From Planctomycetaceae bacterium (lineage in GTDB: Bacteria; Planctomycetota; Planctomycetia; Planctomycetales; Planctomycetaceae), in the NCBI GenBank assembly GCA_029259815.1, contig JAJDEJ010000216.1:1-32027 (forward strand): DNA of 32,027 nt, read 5' to 3'. The position numbers were made by a program, and so were the translations under genes. Under the pieces are notes generated by a model. The model made no database searches and had not been told where the DNA came from. It saw only the letters and a program-made list of their open reading frames with translations. Below, one piece after another: positions 1 through 8,807 of this stretch; positions within the stretch are counted from its first letter, which is position 1, and each line of letters begins with the position of its first letter.

Positions 1-108
1 TATCTCAAGGGGCGCAAAATCCGTGATGCCGAAATGAACGCCATCAAACTGAAACGCAATGCGTTCCACGGTGATTGGAACTATCAAATCGCCCCACGTA
101 AGAACTAG
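1..108 (+). CDS. ISAzo13-type transposase, C-terminal fragment (cut by window edge)
   Basis: Frame 1 is open from the first base to a TAG at 106-108, giving 35 residues that end in FHGDWNYQIAPRKN. A closing FHGxWNY-I-PR stretch is what I recall at the C-terminus of ISAzo13-family DDE transposases, which are frequent in planctomycete genomes. Only the tail is visible, so the catalytic triad cannot be checked. No terminal inverted repeat of the insertion sequence is obvious just after the stop. The repeat-rich gene-free stretch that follows fits an insertion-prone site. The reading frame is certain; the family call rests on one short motif. Confidence 0.6.
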   Translation, partial: YLKGRKIRDAEMNAIKLKRNAFHGDWNYQIAPRKN

Positions 109-371
109 AACTTCGATAGTTTATTTACGAACGCACCCTTATGCTTGGCGGATTGGTTGTCCTTGGATATCTCATATACTTGGTTTGGACCGATATCAGT
201 GGAGATGAAGAGAGCAGAACCATGCCGTGAACCGGAGCGGCCGGTAGCGCGTTTTACGCATGGAACATCTTGGGCGGCCGCCCGGTTACGGCCAACGTTC
301 TCCATGGGTGAAAGTGCGATTGTTCATGGTTCTTGTGGCGTGCGTCAAACAGTGAGAAGCATGTGGTGCTC

Positions 372-627
372 GACCCCGAAGGGGTCAAATCTCATAGCCC
401 AGGGTCGCTCACGCAGTGAGCGCACCCTGGGAAATCATCGCGCACATCAGCAGAACCCCAACGGGGTTCCCTCTCTGCTCGGATACAACCCCGTTGGGGT
501 TGATGTTCCCTTCGCCATCGGAATCCCAGGGTGCGCTCGCTTCGCTTGCGACCCTGGGCTGAGTGATAAGACCCCGTCGGGGTCAATGGCGGGTGGCCCA
601 ACCGAGACGGCTGGGTGCCGGAGGCAC
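372..627. repeat. cluster of extragenic palindromic repeats
   Basis: Two palindrome types alternate. The short type has a core of the form ACCCC-N3-GGGGT: 372-386, 453-469, 486-502 and 570-584, with centres GAA, AAC, GTT and GTC. The long type, 34 bases starting CCCAGGGT and ending ACCCTGGG, occurs at 398-431 and 525-558, with the two inner sequences roughly inverted relative to each other. A GTGCC-GGA-GGCAC hairpin lies at 615-627. The order short, long, short, short, long, short is itself roughly mirror-symmetric about position 478. This is REP-like structured DNA, not coding. Confidence 0.8.
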
Positions 628-704
628 ATGATGTCTCTCACTCGGCTGGCAATTCACTCCGGACGAATGAACACGGAGTGTGATTCATCTTGTCGCTTTC
701 GCGA

Positions 705-722
705 CCCGGCCACGTGGCCGGG
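705..722. repeat. 18-bp perfect palindrome
   Basis: CCCGGCCACGTGGCCGGG reads the same on both strands. It sits about 150 bp upstream of the YeiH-family gene. It could be a hairpin remnant belonging to the repeat cluster just before it, or a protein-binding site. Nothing in the sequence decides between these. Confidence 0.6.
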
Positions 723-870
723 CCACCCGAGGCTCGACGCAAGCCAAGTGTTTCATCACGCAACGCACATGCACCTCTTTGCTCTTTCGAGTATTGTGTC
801 TCCTCTTGGAGACAGCTGATGTTGTGAAGTTCTCCTTGATCAAACGAATACACGAATTGCCTTGAGTGTG

Positions 871-2277
871 ATGACCGAAGTGGACGACATTGCCCCCGAG
901 ACGGATTCTCCCCGGATCTCTGAAGACTGGCTGGCGGTCGGTTGTGCTGCGTTGTTGTTGGCGGTCTCGTTCGCTGGCGTCTGGCTGGCGTCTGAACATG
1001 GTGATGGAACTGATGGGGCATCGATTGCGGTCACCAATCCGTTCAAGGCGTGGCTGTCGAAGCCGACGAAGTGGACGGAGAGCCCTGTCGACTCGTTTGT
1101 GACGACGGACGAAGCAGGTGCCACGAGCTATGGTCCTGTGGCCGGAGTGCTCGGTGTGTTTGCGGCGCTCAGCGTGTTGCTGAGTCTGGCTGTCCAGTAT
1201 CGCGATGGTGACGGCGTGCGGTTTCTCAAGGGGTTTGTGGTTGTCTTTCTGCTGGCGACGTTGGCTTACACGTTGGCTGCGCAGAGTGTGGTGAAGGCGT
1301 ACAACCTTGAGTATGCGCTGTGGGCGTTGATGGTGGGGTTGTTGATCTCCAACACGATCGGCACTCCCGCCTTCCTCAAGCCCGCGACTCGCACCGAGTT
1401 CTTCATCAAGACCGGGCTGGTGTTGCTCGGCGCAGAAGTGTTGATGTCGCGATTGCTCGCCCTCGGACTGCCGGGCGTGTTTGTGGCGTGGGTGGTGACG
1501 CCGATTGTATTGATCAGCACGTACATCTTTGGTCAGAAGGTGCTCAAAATGGAGTCCCGGTCGCTGAACATGGTGATCTCAGCGGACATGTCCGTGTGTG
1601 GCGTCTCCGCCGCGATTGCCGCTGCCGCTGCCTGCAAAGCGAAGAAGGAGGAACTGACGCTGGCGATCGGCATGTCGCTGTCGTTCACGGTCGTCATGAT
1701 GATCGTGCTGCCGGCCATTATCAAAGCGGTTGGCATGGGCGAGGTGTTGGGTGGTGCGTGGCTGGGGGGGACGATCGATGCCACCGGAGCAGTCGCCGCA
1801 GCAGGAGCCACACTCGGCGATCGCGCATTGGAGGTCGCTGCCACGGTTAAGATGATTCAGAACATTCTGATCGGCGTCTCTGCATTCGGCATCGCCACCT
1901 ACTGGGTCACCAATGTGGAAGCTGACTCCAATGCTGCCCGACCGGATGTCATGGAGATCTGGCGACGGTTTCCCAAATTTGTCATCGGGTTCGTGATTGC
2001 GTCGGTGCTGTTCTCAATCCTACACGGCACCCTCACGGGCGGGCCTGAGTTAGTTGACGGCATGATCAAGGGATCGACGAAGACTCTACGAGGCTGGTTC
2101 TTCTGCCTGGCGTTCGTCTGTATCGGACTGGAAACCAGTTTCCGCGAGTTGCTGCCCTACTTCAAAGGAGGCAAGCCGCTCGTCCTGTATCTCTGCGGTC
2201 AATCCCTCAACCTGCTGCTGACGCTGTTCATGGCATGGCTGATGTTCAACGTCGTCTTCAAGGACTTCGTCAACTAA
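871..2277 (+). CDS. YeiH-family putative sulfate/anion exporter, integral membrane protein
   Basis: A 468-residue polytopic membrane protein of the YeiH family (Pfam Cons_hypoth698), annotated elsewhere as putative sulfate exporters. The family hallmarks are visible: [18 protein letters not shown] in the middle, then [19 protein letters not shown], then [19 protein letters not shown]. About ten hydrophobic segments follow an N-terminal extension that contains an extra, mostly soluble loop of roughly 50 residues between the first and second hydrophobic segments. The ATG at 871 is preferred; TTG 862 and GTG 868 are in-frame alternatives and none has a strong ribosome-binding site. The next gene begins 15 bases after the stop, so the two are probably co-transcribed. 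The transported substrate is not shown by the sequence. Sulfate or sulfite would fit the alkylsulfatase-like and sulfatase genes downstream. Confidence 0.85.
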   Translation: MTEVDDIAPETDSPRISEDWLAVGCAALLLAVSFAGVWLASEHGDGTDGASIAVTNPFKAWLSKPTKWTESPVDSFVTTDEAGATSYGPVAGVLGVFAALSVLLSLAVQYRDGDGVRFLKGFVVVFLLATLAYTLAAQSVVKAYNLEYALWALMVGLLISNTIGTPAFLKPATRTEFFIKTGLVLLGAEVLMSRLLALGLPGVFVAWVVTPIVLISTYIFGQKVLKMESRSLNMVISADMSVCGVSAAIAAAAACKAKKEELTLAIGMSLSFTVVMMIVLPAIIKAVGMGEVLGGAWLGGTIDATGAVAAAGATLGDRALEVAATVKMIQNILIGVSAFGIATYWVTNVEADSNAARPDVMEIWRRFPKFVIGFVIASVLFSILHGTLTGGPELVDGMIKGSTKTLRGWFFCLAFVCIGLETSFRELLPYFKGGKPLVLYLCGQSLNLLLTLFMAWLMFNVVFKDFVN

Positions 2278-2292
2278 CCGAGGGGCGACGAC

Positions 2293-2571
2293 ATGCATCA
2301 AGAGACAAGAGAAGTCCGTTCATCACGACCGTTGCACCGCTGGTCACTGTTGCTGGTCACGTTGACGGCGATGTGGGTGATCTGGTGCGGCGTGCTGCCT
2401 TGGGTCGCCGCGCAGCCGAAGATGAAGCAGCACCTTACGTTCCTCGACGAACGCGGGATCGACCCAAGCGCGATGTTCTACACAGAACTCGACGCGATGG
2501 ATGCCATCCTTCACAAAGTGGACCGCACACAGAGTTTCACCGTCGCGCCAACAGATCATCCTGAGAACTGA
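2293..2571 (+). CDS. small membrane-anchored protein paired with the YeiH homologue
   Basis: This 92-residue product has one hydrophobic segment (about residues 18-40, containing WVIWCGVLPWVAA) and then a hydrophilic tail of some 50 residues with no recognised domain. A GAGGGG ribosome-binding site lies about 7 bases before the ATG. The gene starts 15 bases after the YeiH-family stop in the same direction, which strongly suggests co-expression. A positively charged N-terminus before the hydrophobic segment suggests the tail faces the periplasm or cell exterior. I do not recognise the family. A partner or accessory subunit of the exporter is an inference from position only. Confidence 0.65.
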   Translation: MHQETREVRSSRPLHRWSLLLVTLTAMWVIWCGVLPWVAAQPKMKQHLTFLDERGIDPSAMFYTELDAMDAILHKVDRTQSFTVAPTDHPEN

Positions 2572-2729
2572 GGATCGTGTCACGGAGGGCCTGACTTGCC
2601 GGCTGTGATCGCGAGTGGGCCCTGGACGACTGAAGGACCGCTCTTGTCTTCGATGGGCAGCCGGGATGCTTCGGTGTTACCATTCTGAATGTCTGAAGCT
2701 GAGAGATACCATCGAGGCATGGGGTTGGG

Positions 2730-4502
2730 ATGAAGCGATTTTTTTGGGGTGTGCTGACGGGGGTCGTTGCCACCGTGGCGGTGGCGAGTGGAGCGGGGTA
2801 CTTACTGTTGCGGCCGACGGTGCCTGCGGGTCAGGCGGAGCGGTTGTTTGCGGAGGTCGCTCCAGCGGAGTCGCATCCTCGTTTGGCTTCGCAGACGCCG
2901 ATCTTCGAGAAACGCATCGAGGAGGTCTCGCCCGGAGTGCATGTCGCCATCGGGTATGGGCTGGCGAATGTCGTGGTGATTGAAGCGCCGGAGGGGCTGA
3001 TTCTCATTGACGCGCTGGAAAGCATTGAAGCCGCTGAAGAGTTGTTGCCGCGTATCTCAGAACTTCGATCGAGCACCGGCAAGCAGATCACCGATGTGAT
3101 CTACACACACTATCACCCGGACCATGTGTTCGGCATCGGTGTCTTGTTGCAAGAGCAAGAGACGCAAGCACGCATCTGGGCTCACGAGGACACAGCCGAC
3201 CATGTGCACGAGATGGTCAACGTACTGCGACCGATCACGTTTCAGCGCGGCATGCGGCAGTTCGGTGTGTATCTCCCGGAAGAGACGTTCGAGAACGCAG
3301 GCATCGGCCCTTCGCTGCGGTTTGCTCACAACGCTGGGCTGTATTACCTCGAACCGACGGACAAGATCGAGGAGCGATACGAAGGCACGATTGCCGGCGA
3401 GAGCATCATCATCCAACATGCCCCCGGCGAAACGGACGATCAACTGTTCCTCTTTCTCACGGACCGCAACATTCTGCTGCCGGCTGACAATTACTATCAC
3501 AGCTTCCCCAACCTGTACGCGATTCGCGGGACACCGTACCGCGACATCCGGGTCTGGGCCGAGTCAATCGATCTCATGCTGGCCATGAACGCTGAGATCA
3601 TGATCCCCCAGCACACGCAGCCGGTGTTGGGAGCAGAGACGATTCATGAGCAACTGACGAACTACCGGGACGCGATCCAGTATGTGCATGACCAGACGAT
3701 TCGCATGATCAACCGAGGCCTAACGGCTGACGAAATCGCAGCGACAATCGAACTGCCCCCACACCTGACTGACTTGCCGTACCTGCAACAGTTCTACGGT
3801 CGTGTCGACTGGTCGGCGCGGGCCGTGTTCTCCGGGATGCTCGGTTGGTTCTCCGGCGACCCTGAAGACCTGCTGCCTGTGCCAAAGGAGCGAGAATCGG
3901 AATTGATGGTTCGATTGGCGGGAAGTCCAGACCGGCTGCGGGAGGAGTTCACCACGGCGATGGAGGAAGGCGAACCTGCGTGGGCCCTCGTGCTCGCGAC
4001 CCATCTCAATCGGCTCGGTGAAAGTGATGCCGGAGCGCTGCGGGCCGCTGCGCTGGTCGCACTCGGAGAGCGTGAAATCTCAGCGACTGGCCGCAACTAC
4101 TTCCTCACGAGTGCTGCGGAGGCGGTTGGATTTGAGATCCCTCCCTCAACTACACACAACACGCCGATTGAGGTTTTCGATCAATTTCCGATCGGGAATT
4201 TCCTCACTTCTTTGCAGGTGAGTTTGAAGGCAGAGGACGTGCTCAATCTGGAAACGGCCTTCGGGTATCGCTTCACGGATCTCGACGAAGCGTACACAAT
4301 CCGCATCCGCAGGGGAGTCGCGATCGTGACTGATGGATTGGCAGAGGACCGGGCTGGGACGCTCATCACGACCAGTCGCACGTTCAAAGAGATCGCCATG
4401 AATCGGGTGAAGCCGGCAGCCGCGTTGGCGACAGGCCGTATCGAAGTCGACGGCGGAGTCGCAGCCCTGACGCGGTTCCTCGGTTACTTCGACCCACGAT
4501 AG
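2730..4502 (+). CDS. alkylsulfatase-type metallo-beta-lactamase hydrolase (SdsA1/BDS1-like)
   Basis: The 590-residue protein starts with a signal anchor (residues 4-27). The metallo-beta-lactamase zinc motif HYHPDH is at residues 127-132. After it come a HAPGETDDQ segment and NLYAIRGTPYRDIRVW, which match the substrate-proximal region of linear alkylsulfatases. Then come the family's dimerisation helices (IQYVHDQTIRMINRG, followed by YLQQFYGRVDWSARAVFSGMLGW) and a C-terminal SCP2-like domain. Family members hydrolyse alkyl sulfate esters to alcohol and sulfate. It differs from canonical enzymes: the usual HHWP-type motif reads QHTQP, and the second metal-binding Glu region reads PADNYYHS. It is a divergent branch whose substrate may differ. 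It lies downstream of a YeiH-type exporter and near a secreted sulfatase. Confidence 0.82.
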   Translation: MKRFFWGVLTGVVATVAVASGAGYLLLRPTVPAGQAERLFAEVAPAESHPRLASQTPIFEKRIEEVSPGVHVAIGYGLANVVVIEAPEGLILIDALESIEAAEELLPRISELRSSTGKQITDVIYTHYHPDHVFGIGVLLQEQETQARIWAHEDTADHVHEMVNVLRPITFQRGMRQFGVYLPEETFENAGIGPSLRFAHNAGLYYLEPTDKIEERYEGTIAGESIIIQHAPGETDDQLFLFLTDRNILLPADNYYHSFPNLYAIRGTPYRDIRVWAESIDLMLAMNAEIMIPQHTQPVLGAETIHEQLTNYRDAIQYVHDQTIRMINRGLTADEIAATIELPPHLTDLPYLQQFYGRVDWSARAVFSGMLGWFSGDPEDLLPVPKERESELMVRLAGSPDRLREEFTTAMEEGEPAWALVLATHLNRLGESDAGALRAAALVALGEREISATGRNYFLTSAAEAVGFEIPPSTTHNTPIEVFDQFPIGNFLTSLQVSLKAEDVLNLETAFGYRFTDLDEAYTIRIRRGVAIVTDGLAEDRAGTLITTSRTFKEIAMNRVKPAAALATGRIEVDGGVAALTRFLGYFDPR

Positions 4503-4650
4503 AGCAGGTCAGATGCCATCGATTCGAATGTCTCAAAAAAAAGAATCGTCCAGCTTGATGTCAGTCACTTGCAGGCAATCCGCGACGGAAGTGTGACGCT
4601 CTCCCGAGGATGCCCTTGACCGCGTTCCAAGAATCGGTTCATCTAAAATC

Positions 4651-5094
4651 ATGGTCACTCTGCAAAACCTGACTCGTGCCAATTGGGTGGAGTGCATTCG
4701 ATTGGAATTTCACGACCATCAGCAGGGCTTCGTCGCGAGCAACGTCGCCACGATTGCTGAGTCCAAGTTCGAGCCTCACCACGTCCTGAGAACGATCTAC
4801 TCTGACGACAGCATGGTCGGGCTGATGGCCTACTGCCCGGAAGACGATCCGCCGGACACGGAACTCTACTGGATCTTCCGCTTAATGATCGACAAGAACC
4901 ATCAAGGACAGGGAATCGGAACCGCAGCCATGCGTCTCGCCGTTGACGAGATCCGAGAAATCGGCGCACGCCGAGTCAGAACCATGCACAAACCAACAAA
5001 CATCCAAGCAGCGGCTATGTACGGGAAACTCGGATTCCAAGGGATTGGCGTGCTGGACGATGGAGACATGTTGCTCGAGATGGACCTGACGTAA
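4651..5094 (+). CDS. GNAT N-acetyltransferase, spermidine acetyltransferase-like (BltD/PaiA type)
   Basis: A 147-residue GNAT-fold protein. The acetyl-CoA pyrophosphate loop QGQGIG is at residues 85-90, after a beta-strand FRLMIDKNH. The C-terminal AAAMYGKLGF strand-helix motif is also typical. The N-terminal part, with a conserved-looking QQGFVASN segment, resembles BltD-type spermine/spermidine acetyltransferases. Acetylation of a small polyamine-like amine is therefore the best guess, but GNAT specificity cannot be read from sequence. It begins about 150 bases after the alkylsulfatase-like gene and is probably its own transcript. Length is normal for the family. Confidence 0.8.
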   Translation: MVTLQNLTRANWVECIRLEFHDHQQGFVASNVATIAESKFEPHHVLRTIYSDDSMVGLMAYCPEDDPPDTELYWIFRLMIDKNHQGQGIGTAAMRLAVDEIREIGARRVRTMHKPTNIQAAAMYGKLGFQGIGVLDDGDMLLEMDLT

Positions 5095-5256
5095 ACAATG
5101 TCACACAGGGTGGCTCAGTCGATGATGACCCCCTCGGCGCAAGACTTGGTTCCAATGACATTCAGCCCTCCCATCAAGTCAGCTGCATAACTTTTCAGGA
5201 AACGCACTCGTGCTTTCACGTGATATTGTAGGTGAATGACGAATTAGGAAGTGGCA

Positions 5257-5535
5257 ATGCAATCACCGACAGTGACCTGGTTAGCGTGGTACATTTACGG
5301 CGTGCTCATGTTCGAGGCGATTGTTTCGTCGGCAATTACCTATCACCCTGACATTCAGTTTGTCGGTGTGCTTCTGCCGCCAATATTCGGTGCATGTTCC
5401 CTCATCGCCTGTGGTGCGGCTCTCACCCTCCGTCGACTCCCCTCAGACCATTGGTCCCACGATTCGAAACCCGTCAGTTTTGGGTTGCTTGCGGTCGCAA
5501 TCGCTGTCACGATGTTGCTCACTATGGTTGGATAG
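5257..5535 (+). CDS. small integral membrane protein, unknown function
   Basis: A 92-residue product with three predicted hydrophobic segments (about residues 7-26, 35-56 and 71-90), separated by short loops, one of them LRRLPSDHWSHDSKP. The ATG at 5257 has an AGGAAG ribosome-binding site five bases before it; a GTG at 5251 is an in-frame alternative. I recognise no family. It lies between the acetyltransferase and the convergent sulfatase gene. The combination of ribosome-binding site and regular membrane topology makes it more likely real than a chance frame, but confidence is moderate. Confidence 0.5.
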   Translation: MQSPTVTWLAWYIYGVLMFEAIVSSAITYHPDIQFVGVLLPPIFGACSLIACGAALTLRRLPSDHWSHDSKPVSFGLLAVAIAVTMLLTMVG

Positions 5536-5561
5536 TGTCCCATTCGCGGGTGATTGGTCAC

Positions 5562-7097
5562 TCACCTCTGGTCTTTGCTCCGCATCAATTGAGGAGGGAA
5601 TTCAGCTGGGTCGCTACCGCTCTCGAGGCGGAGATTTTGGCCCATGCTGCGTTTTTTACTGAAAGGCACGCGGGCAGCGTCGGCATCGGCCAAGAGTTTG
5701 TGCAGGTCAGCTCGCATCTGTTTGATGCGTTCCTGTTGACCTTTTTCAAAGATCAGGTTGTGTTTTTCCTCGGGGTCGGTCTGGAGGTCGTAGAGTTCGT
5801 CGATGTCCCAGATGCCGTGGTATTGGATGAACTTGTAGCGGTCGGAGCGGAGGGCGAACGTTGTTGGAGTCTGCGGGAAGTTGTACTCCCAGTAGTATTC
5901 GTAGAGCAGATTCTGCCGCCACTCGGACACGTTTAGCTCACCCGCGGCGAGATCGAGAAAGCTCTGGCCGTCCATGTTGTCGGGTGTCTTTACCCCCGCT
6001 GCGGCGAGACAGGTGGGGCCGATGTCGATGTTGGCCACCACTGATTCGATGACGGTGCCCGGCTTCCACTTGCGTGGGCAGACGCCGAGCAAGGGCACGC
6101 GGATCGAGGCTTCGTAGGCGGTGCGTTTGTCGATGAGTCCGTGCTCGCCCCATTGAAAGCCGTTGTCGCCCATGTACATCACGAGTGTGTTGTCGGTCAT
6201 GCCGTTCTCTTCGAGCCACTGACGCACACGGGTAATCGACTCGTCGACACTGAGCAGAGCTTCGCAATACAGGCGGTAGTGCTCAGCGATGTTTGTGTCC
6301 TGGTGATAGGCGAAGTCGACGCCGTGCCAGCTATTGCGTTGGTTCTTGAGCCACAGCGGTTTGCCCTCGTAGTTCTCGTCTGTGTTGGCCATCGTGCTCG
6401 GCTCGGGTAGAGGCTGATCCTTGTAGCGACCCGCATGCCGCTCCGCAGGATGGAACATGCCATGCACGCCCTTGTGCGAGAGGTACAGGAAGAATGGCTT
6501 GTCCTCTTGCTTGACCTCATCCAGCCAGTCGACGGCGTAGTCAGTGATCTCGTCGGTGATGTACCCCTTTTGTGGAACGTGCTCGCCGTTGACGTTGAGA
6601 CTCCAGTTCTTGAGATGCGTAGGCGGATAATAGTGACCCTGTCCACGAAAGCTGACCCATTCGTCGAACCCGGGCCTGGAGTCGTCGGAGTGCCCTCCCA
6701 TGTGCCACTTGCCGAAGTACCCGGTCGAATAGCCTGCCTCCTGCAACAGTTGAGGGAAGAACACGGTCCCCGGAGGCGTCAGCACGTTGTTGTCGACCAC
6801 GCCGTGATGGTGCATGTATTGCCCCGTCAGGATCGACGCCCGACTGGGCGAGCACAGTGACGTCGTGACCATCGCATTCCGGAAGTAAACCCCATCCCGT
6901 GCCATGGCATCCATCGCTGGTGTCTCGACAAACGGATGGCCGAGGAAGCCCATCACGTCATAGCGATGATCGTCGGACAGGATGAAGACAATGTTCGTCG
7001 ATTCCCTTGCGCGAGCATCTCTTCCAATCAATAGCGGGGTAGAGACAGCGAAAAGAGCAAGAACCACAAACGGTCGACTCTTGGCCAGAGGATGCAT
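5562..7097 (-). CDS. secreted type I (formylglycine) sulfatase
   Basis: The 511-residue protein has a signal peptide (residues 1-30, ending ARA), then the alkaline-phosphatase-superfamily start NIVFILSDDHR, with metal-binding Asp pair 42-43. The sulfatase signature LCSPSRASILTG follows; Cys82 is the residue converted to formylglycine. GDNGFQWGEHGLIDKRTAYE matches the later metal- and sulfate-binding region. It hydrolyses sulfate esters, most likely on sulfated polysaccharide in the periplasm or outside the cell; the exact substrate cannot be read. The start at 7097 has GGAG seven bases upstream. No anaerobic or FGE-type maturase gene is in the window, so maturation must be encoded elsewhere. 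Such sulfatases are strongly expanded in marine planctomycetes. Confidence 0.92.
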   Translation of the reverse strand: MHPLAKSRPFVVLALFAVSTPLLIGRDARARESTNIVFILSDDHRYDVMGFLGHPFVETPAMDAMARDGVYFRNAMVTTSLCSPSRASILTGQYMHHHGVVDNNVLTPPGTVFFPQLLQEAGYSTGYFGKWHMGGHSDDSRPGFDEWVSFRGQGHYYPPTHLKNWSLNVNGEHVPQKGYITDEITDYAVDWLDEVKQEDKPFFLYLSHKGVHGMFHPAERHAGRYKDQPLPEPSTMANTDENYEGKPLWLKNQRNSWHGVDFAYHQDTNIAEHYRLYCEALLSVDESITRVRQWLEENGMTDNTLVMYMGDNGFQWGEHGLIDKRTAYEASIRVPLLGVCPRKWKPGTVIESVVANIDIGPTCLAAAGVKTPDNMDGQSFLDLAAGELNVSEWRQNLLYEYYWEYNFPQTPTTFALRSDRYKFIQYHGIWDIDELYDLQTDPEEKHNLIFEKGQQERIKQMRADLHKLLADADAARVPFSKKRSMGQNLRLESGSDPAEFPPQLMRSKDQR

Positions 7098-7271
7098 GCG
7101 TTACTCCGGAGACCACGGGTCTCATGATTTCCCAATGAAAGGTGCAAAGTTGATTTGACCACCACTCTAACCACACCGTTCAATCAATTCGACCTTGTTC
7201 GGCAACCGGGTCAGACTCGTTGAGTCGGGGAGCCTTCCTTGCAATGGACGATCAAGGTGCATAGATAACAT

Positions 7272-7286
7272 TCTCATTGAATGAGA
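7272..7286. promoter_or_regulatory. 15-bp palindrome upstream of cardiolipin synthase
   Basis: TCTCATT-G-AATGAGA is a perfect 7-1-7 inverted repeat, 30 bases before the cardiolipin synthase start and about 175 bases before the divergent sulfatase start. Its position suits an operator for the cardiolipin synthase gene. No regulator can be named. Confidence 0.35.
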
Positions 7287-7316
7287 CAGATCACCACCTC
7301 CTAGCTGGATAACAGG

Positions 7317-8777
7317 ATGGACACTTCATTGATTCCGGAGCTGGCAACCGTCCTTCATGCGATTATCGCGATGACGATCTCTGCACGAGTCATCATGCGG
7401 AAACCAGCTGTGGGAGTCGCCCTGGCATGGATGTTTCTCGTTGCGGCTATCCCGGGACTTGGCGCCACCTTCTACCTGCTGATCGGCGAGCGTCGTGTCG
7501 GAGCGAGACGTGCTCGACGCATTGCGAACCTGCGCACCGACTATGAGCGTCTCTCCACAGCGATCATTGACCGGGGAATGACCAACATCGACTGGGAGGC
7601 CCATCGGCCCGAATCTCGCGGGATGGATCGATTGGGGACCAAGTTGGTCGGCATTCCGACGGTCGCCGGTAGTACGGGGAGACTGCTGACGGATGCCGAG
7701 GAGATCTTGCAGACCATCGCGGCTGACATCGACGGTGCTGAGAAAAGCGTCCTGATGGAGTTCTACATCTGGAACGAGGGGGGCCTGGCTGACGAGGTGT
7801 TAAACGCTCTGATCCGGGCTGGCGAACGAGGCGTGCCTTGCCGTGTGTTGATCGATGCCGTTGGGGCACGACCATGGTGGAAAGGCACACAGCCGGAACG
7901 ATTGCGACAGGCAGGAGTCAATGTGCGTGCTGCCTTGCCCGCAGGTCTCTGGCAAATTGTGTTCGGCCGCAATGATCTGCGTCTGCACCGCAAGATCGTT
8001 GTGATCGACGGCGAAGTCGCCTGGACCGGCAGCATGAATCTCGTTGATCCCCGCTACTTCAAACAGGATGCAGACGTAGGCCAGTGGGTCGACGCCATGC
8101 TGCGTGTCGAGGGCACTGTCGTCGTGCCTCTGGCGGTGGTCATGATTGGTGACTGGATGCTCGAAACGGACGAGCCCATTGACGAGATCGTTCGCTGTGC
8201 TGGGCTGAAGTTTGTGGAACCGAAGGGCGAAGGCGACGCACAGGTCGTCCCCTCCGGACCCGTCGAGACGGATGACGGCTTATTGCAGATGCTGCTGGCG
8301 CTGGTCAATGCCGCACGTGACGAATTGGTCCTGACCACGCCCTACTTCGTCCCGGATGAGTCTCTCATGCGCGCCATTCGTGGAGCAGCCTGTCGTGGTG
8401 TGACGGTGCACTTGATCCTGCCGGAGAAGGTCGACTCGATGCTCACGCGTTACGCCAGCCGTTCCTACTACGAAGAACTGATGGACGTGGGCGTGAACAT
8501 CCATCTGTATCGCAAGGGACTGCTGCATACGAAGTCAGTGACGGCTGATCACAGTCTGTCGATGTTTGGTACCGTCAACCTCGATATGCGCAGCTTGTGG
8601 CTGAACTATGAAGTCTCGCTGTTTGTGTACGGGACGGCCTTTGGAGAGCACCTGCATGCACTCCAGCAATCCTACATCAATGACAGCGACTTACTCGACC
8701 CGAACAAGTGGAGCCAACGACCTTATCGCGAGAAGCTTCTGGAGAACGCACTGCGGCTGGTCAGCCCTGTCTTGTGA
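7317..8777 (+). CDS. cls: cardiolipin synthase (phospholipase D family)
   Basis: A 486-residue membrane enzyme that condenses phosphatidylglycerol molecules to cardiolipin. Two N-terminal hydrophobic segments (residues 8-25 and 32-56) form the phospholipase D nuclease N-terminal (PLDc_N) membrane region. Two HKD motifs follow: H224-K226-D231 (LHRKIVVID, then GSMNLVD) and H404-K406-D411 (LHTKSVTAD, then GTVNLDMRS). Length and order match bacterial ClsA-type enzymes. It is divergent from the sulfatase, and its end is 30 bases from the convergent phnW gene. A palindrome lies in front of it. The ATG at 7317 gives a proper amphipathic start; the ribosome-binding site is weak. Confidence 0.93.
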   Translation: MDTSLIPELATVLHAIIAMTISARVIMRKPAVGVALAWMFLVAAIPGLGATFYLLIGERRVGARRARRIANLRTDYERLSTAIIDRGMTNIDWEAHRPESRGMDRLGTKLVGIPTVAGSTGRLLTDAEEILQTIAADIDGAEKSVLMEFYIWNEGGLADEVLNALIRAGERGVPCRVLIDAVGARPWWKGTQPERLRQAGVNVRAALPAGLWQIVFGRNDLRLHRKIVVIDGEVAWTGSMNLVDPRYFKQDADVGQWVDAMLRVEGTVVVPLAVVMIGDWMLETDEPIDEIVRCAGLKFVEPKGEGDAQVVPSGPVETDDGLLQMLLALVNAARDELVLTTPYFVPDESLMRAIRGAACRGVTVHLILPEKVDSMLTRYASRSYYEELMDVGVNIHLYRKGLLHTKSVTADHSLSMFGTVNLDMRSLWLNYEVSLFVYGTAFGEHLHALQQSYINDSDLLDPNKWSQRPYREKLLENALRLVSPVL

Positions 8778-8807
8778 ATCCCTGCTCCCCACGTGCGTCC
8801 TCAAGTC

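Larger units (their letters stand above)
109..870. other. gene-free region rich in palindromes
   Basis: About 760 bases between the transposase tail and the YeiH-family gene hold no credible coding region. The open frames here run straight through palindromic repeats and give low-complexity or unfamiliar products. The central part (372-722) carries at least six short palindromes, listed separately. The last 140 bases before the membrane gene would contain its promoter, but I could not identify convincing -35 and -10 boxes. Confidence 0.7.

Noticed and set aside
372-627. CRISPR array
   Set aside because: The repeats are palindromes of two types with irregular spacing and no unique spacers of constant length; no cas gene is present.
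145-819. Open frame of 224 codons on the plus strand
   Set aside because: It runs through the palindromic repeat cluster, shows no domain, has no ribosome-binding site and no plausible composition.
4520-4548. Possible terminator hairpin after the alkylsulfatase-like gene
   Set aside because: CGATTC and GAATCG could pair, but the A-run is in the loop and no T-run follows on either strand.
5562-7097. Possibility that the alkaline-phosphatase-superfamily gene is phosphonoacetate hydrolase (PhnA), completing the phosphonate pathway
   Set aside because: It has the sulfatase signature Cys-Ser-Pro-Ser-Arg, with the cysteine needed for formylglycine, and not the Thr nucleophile of PhnA.
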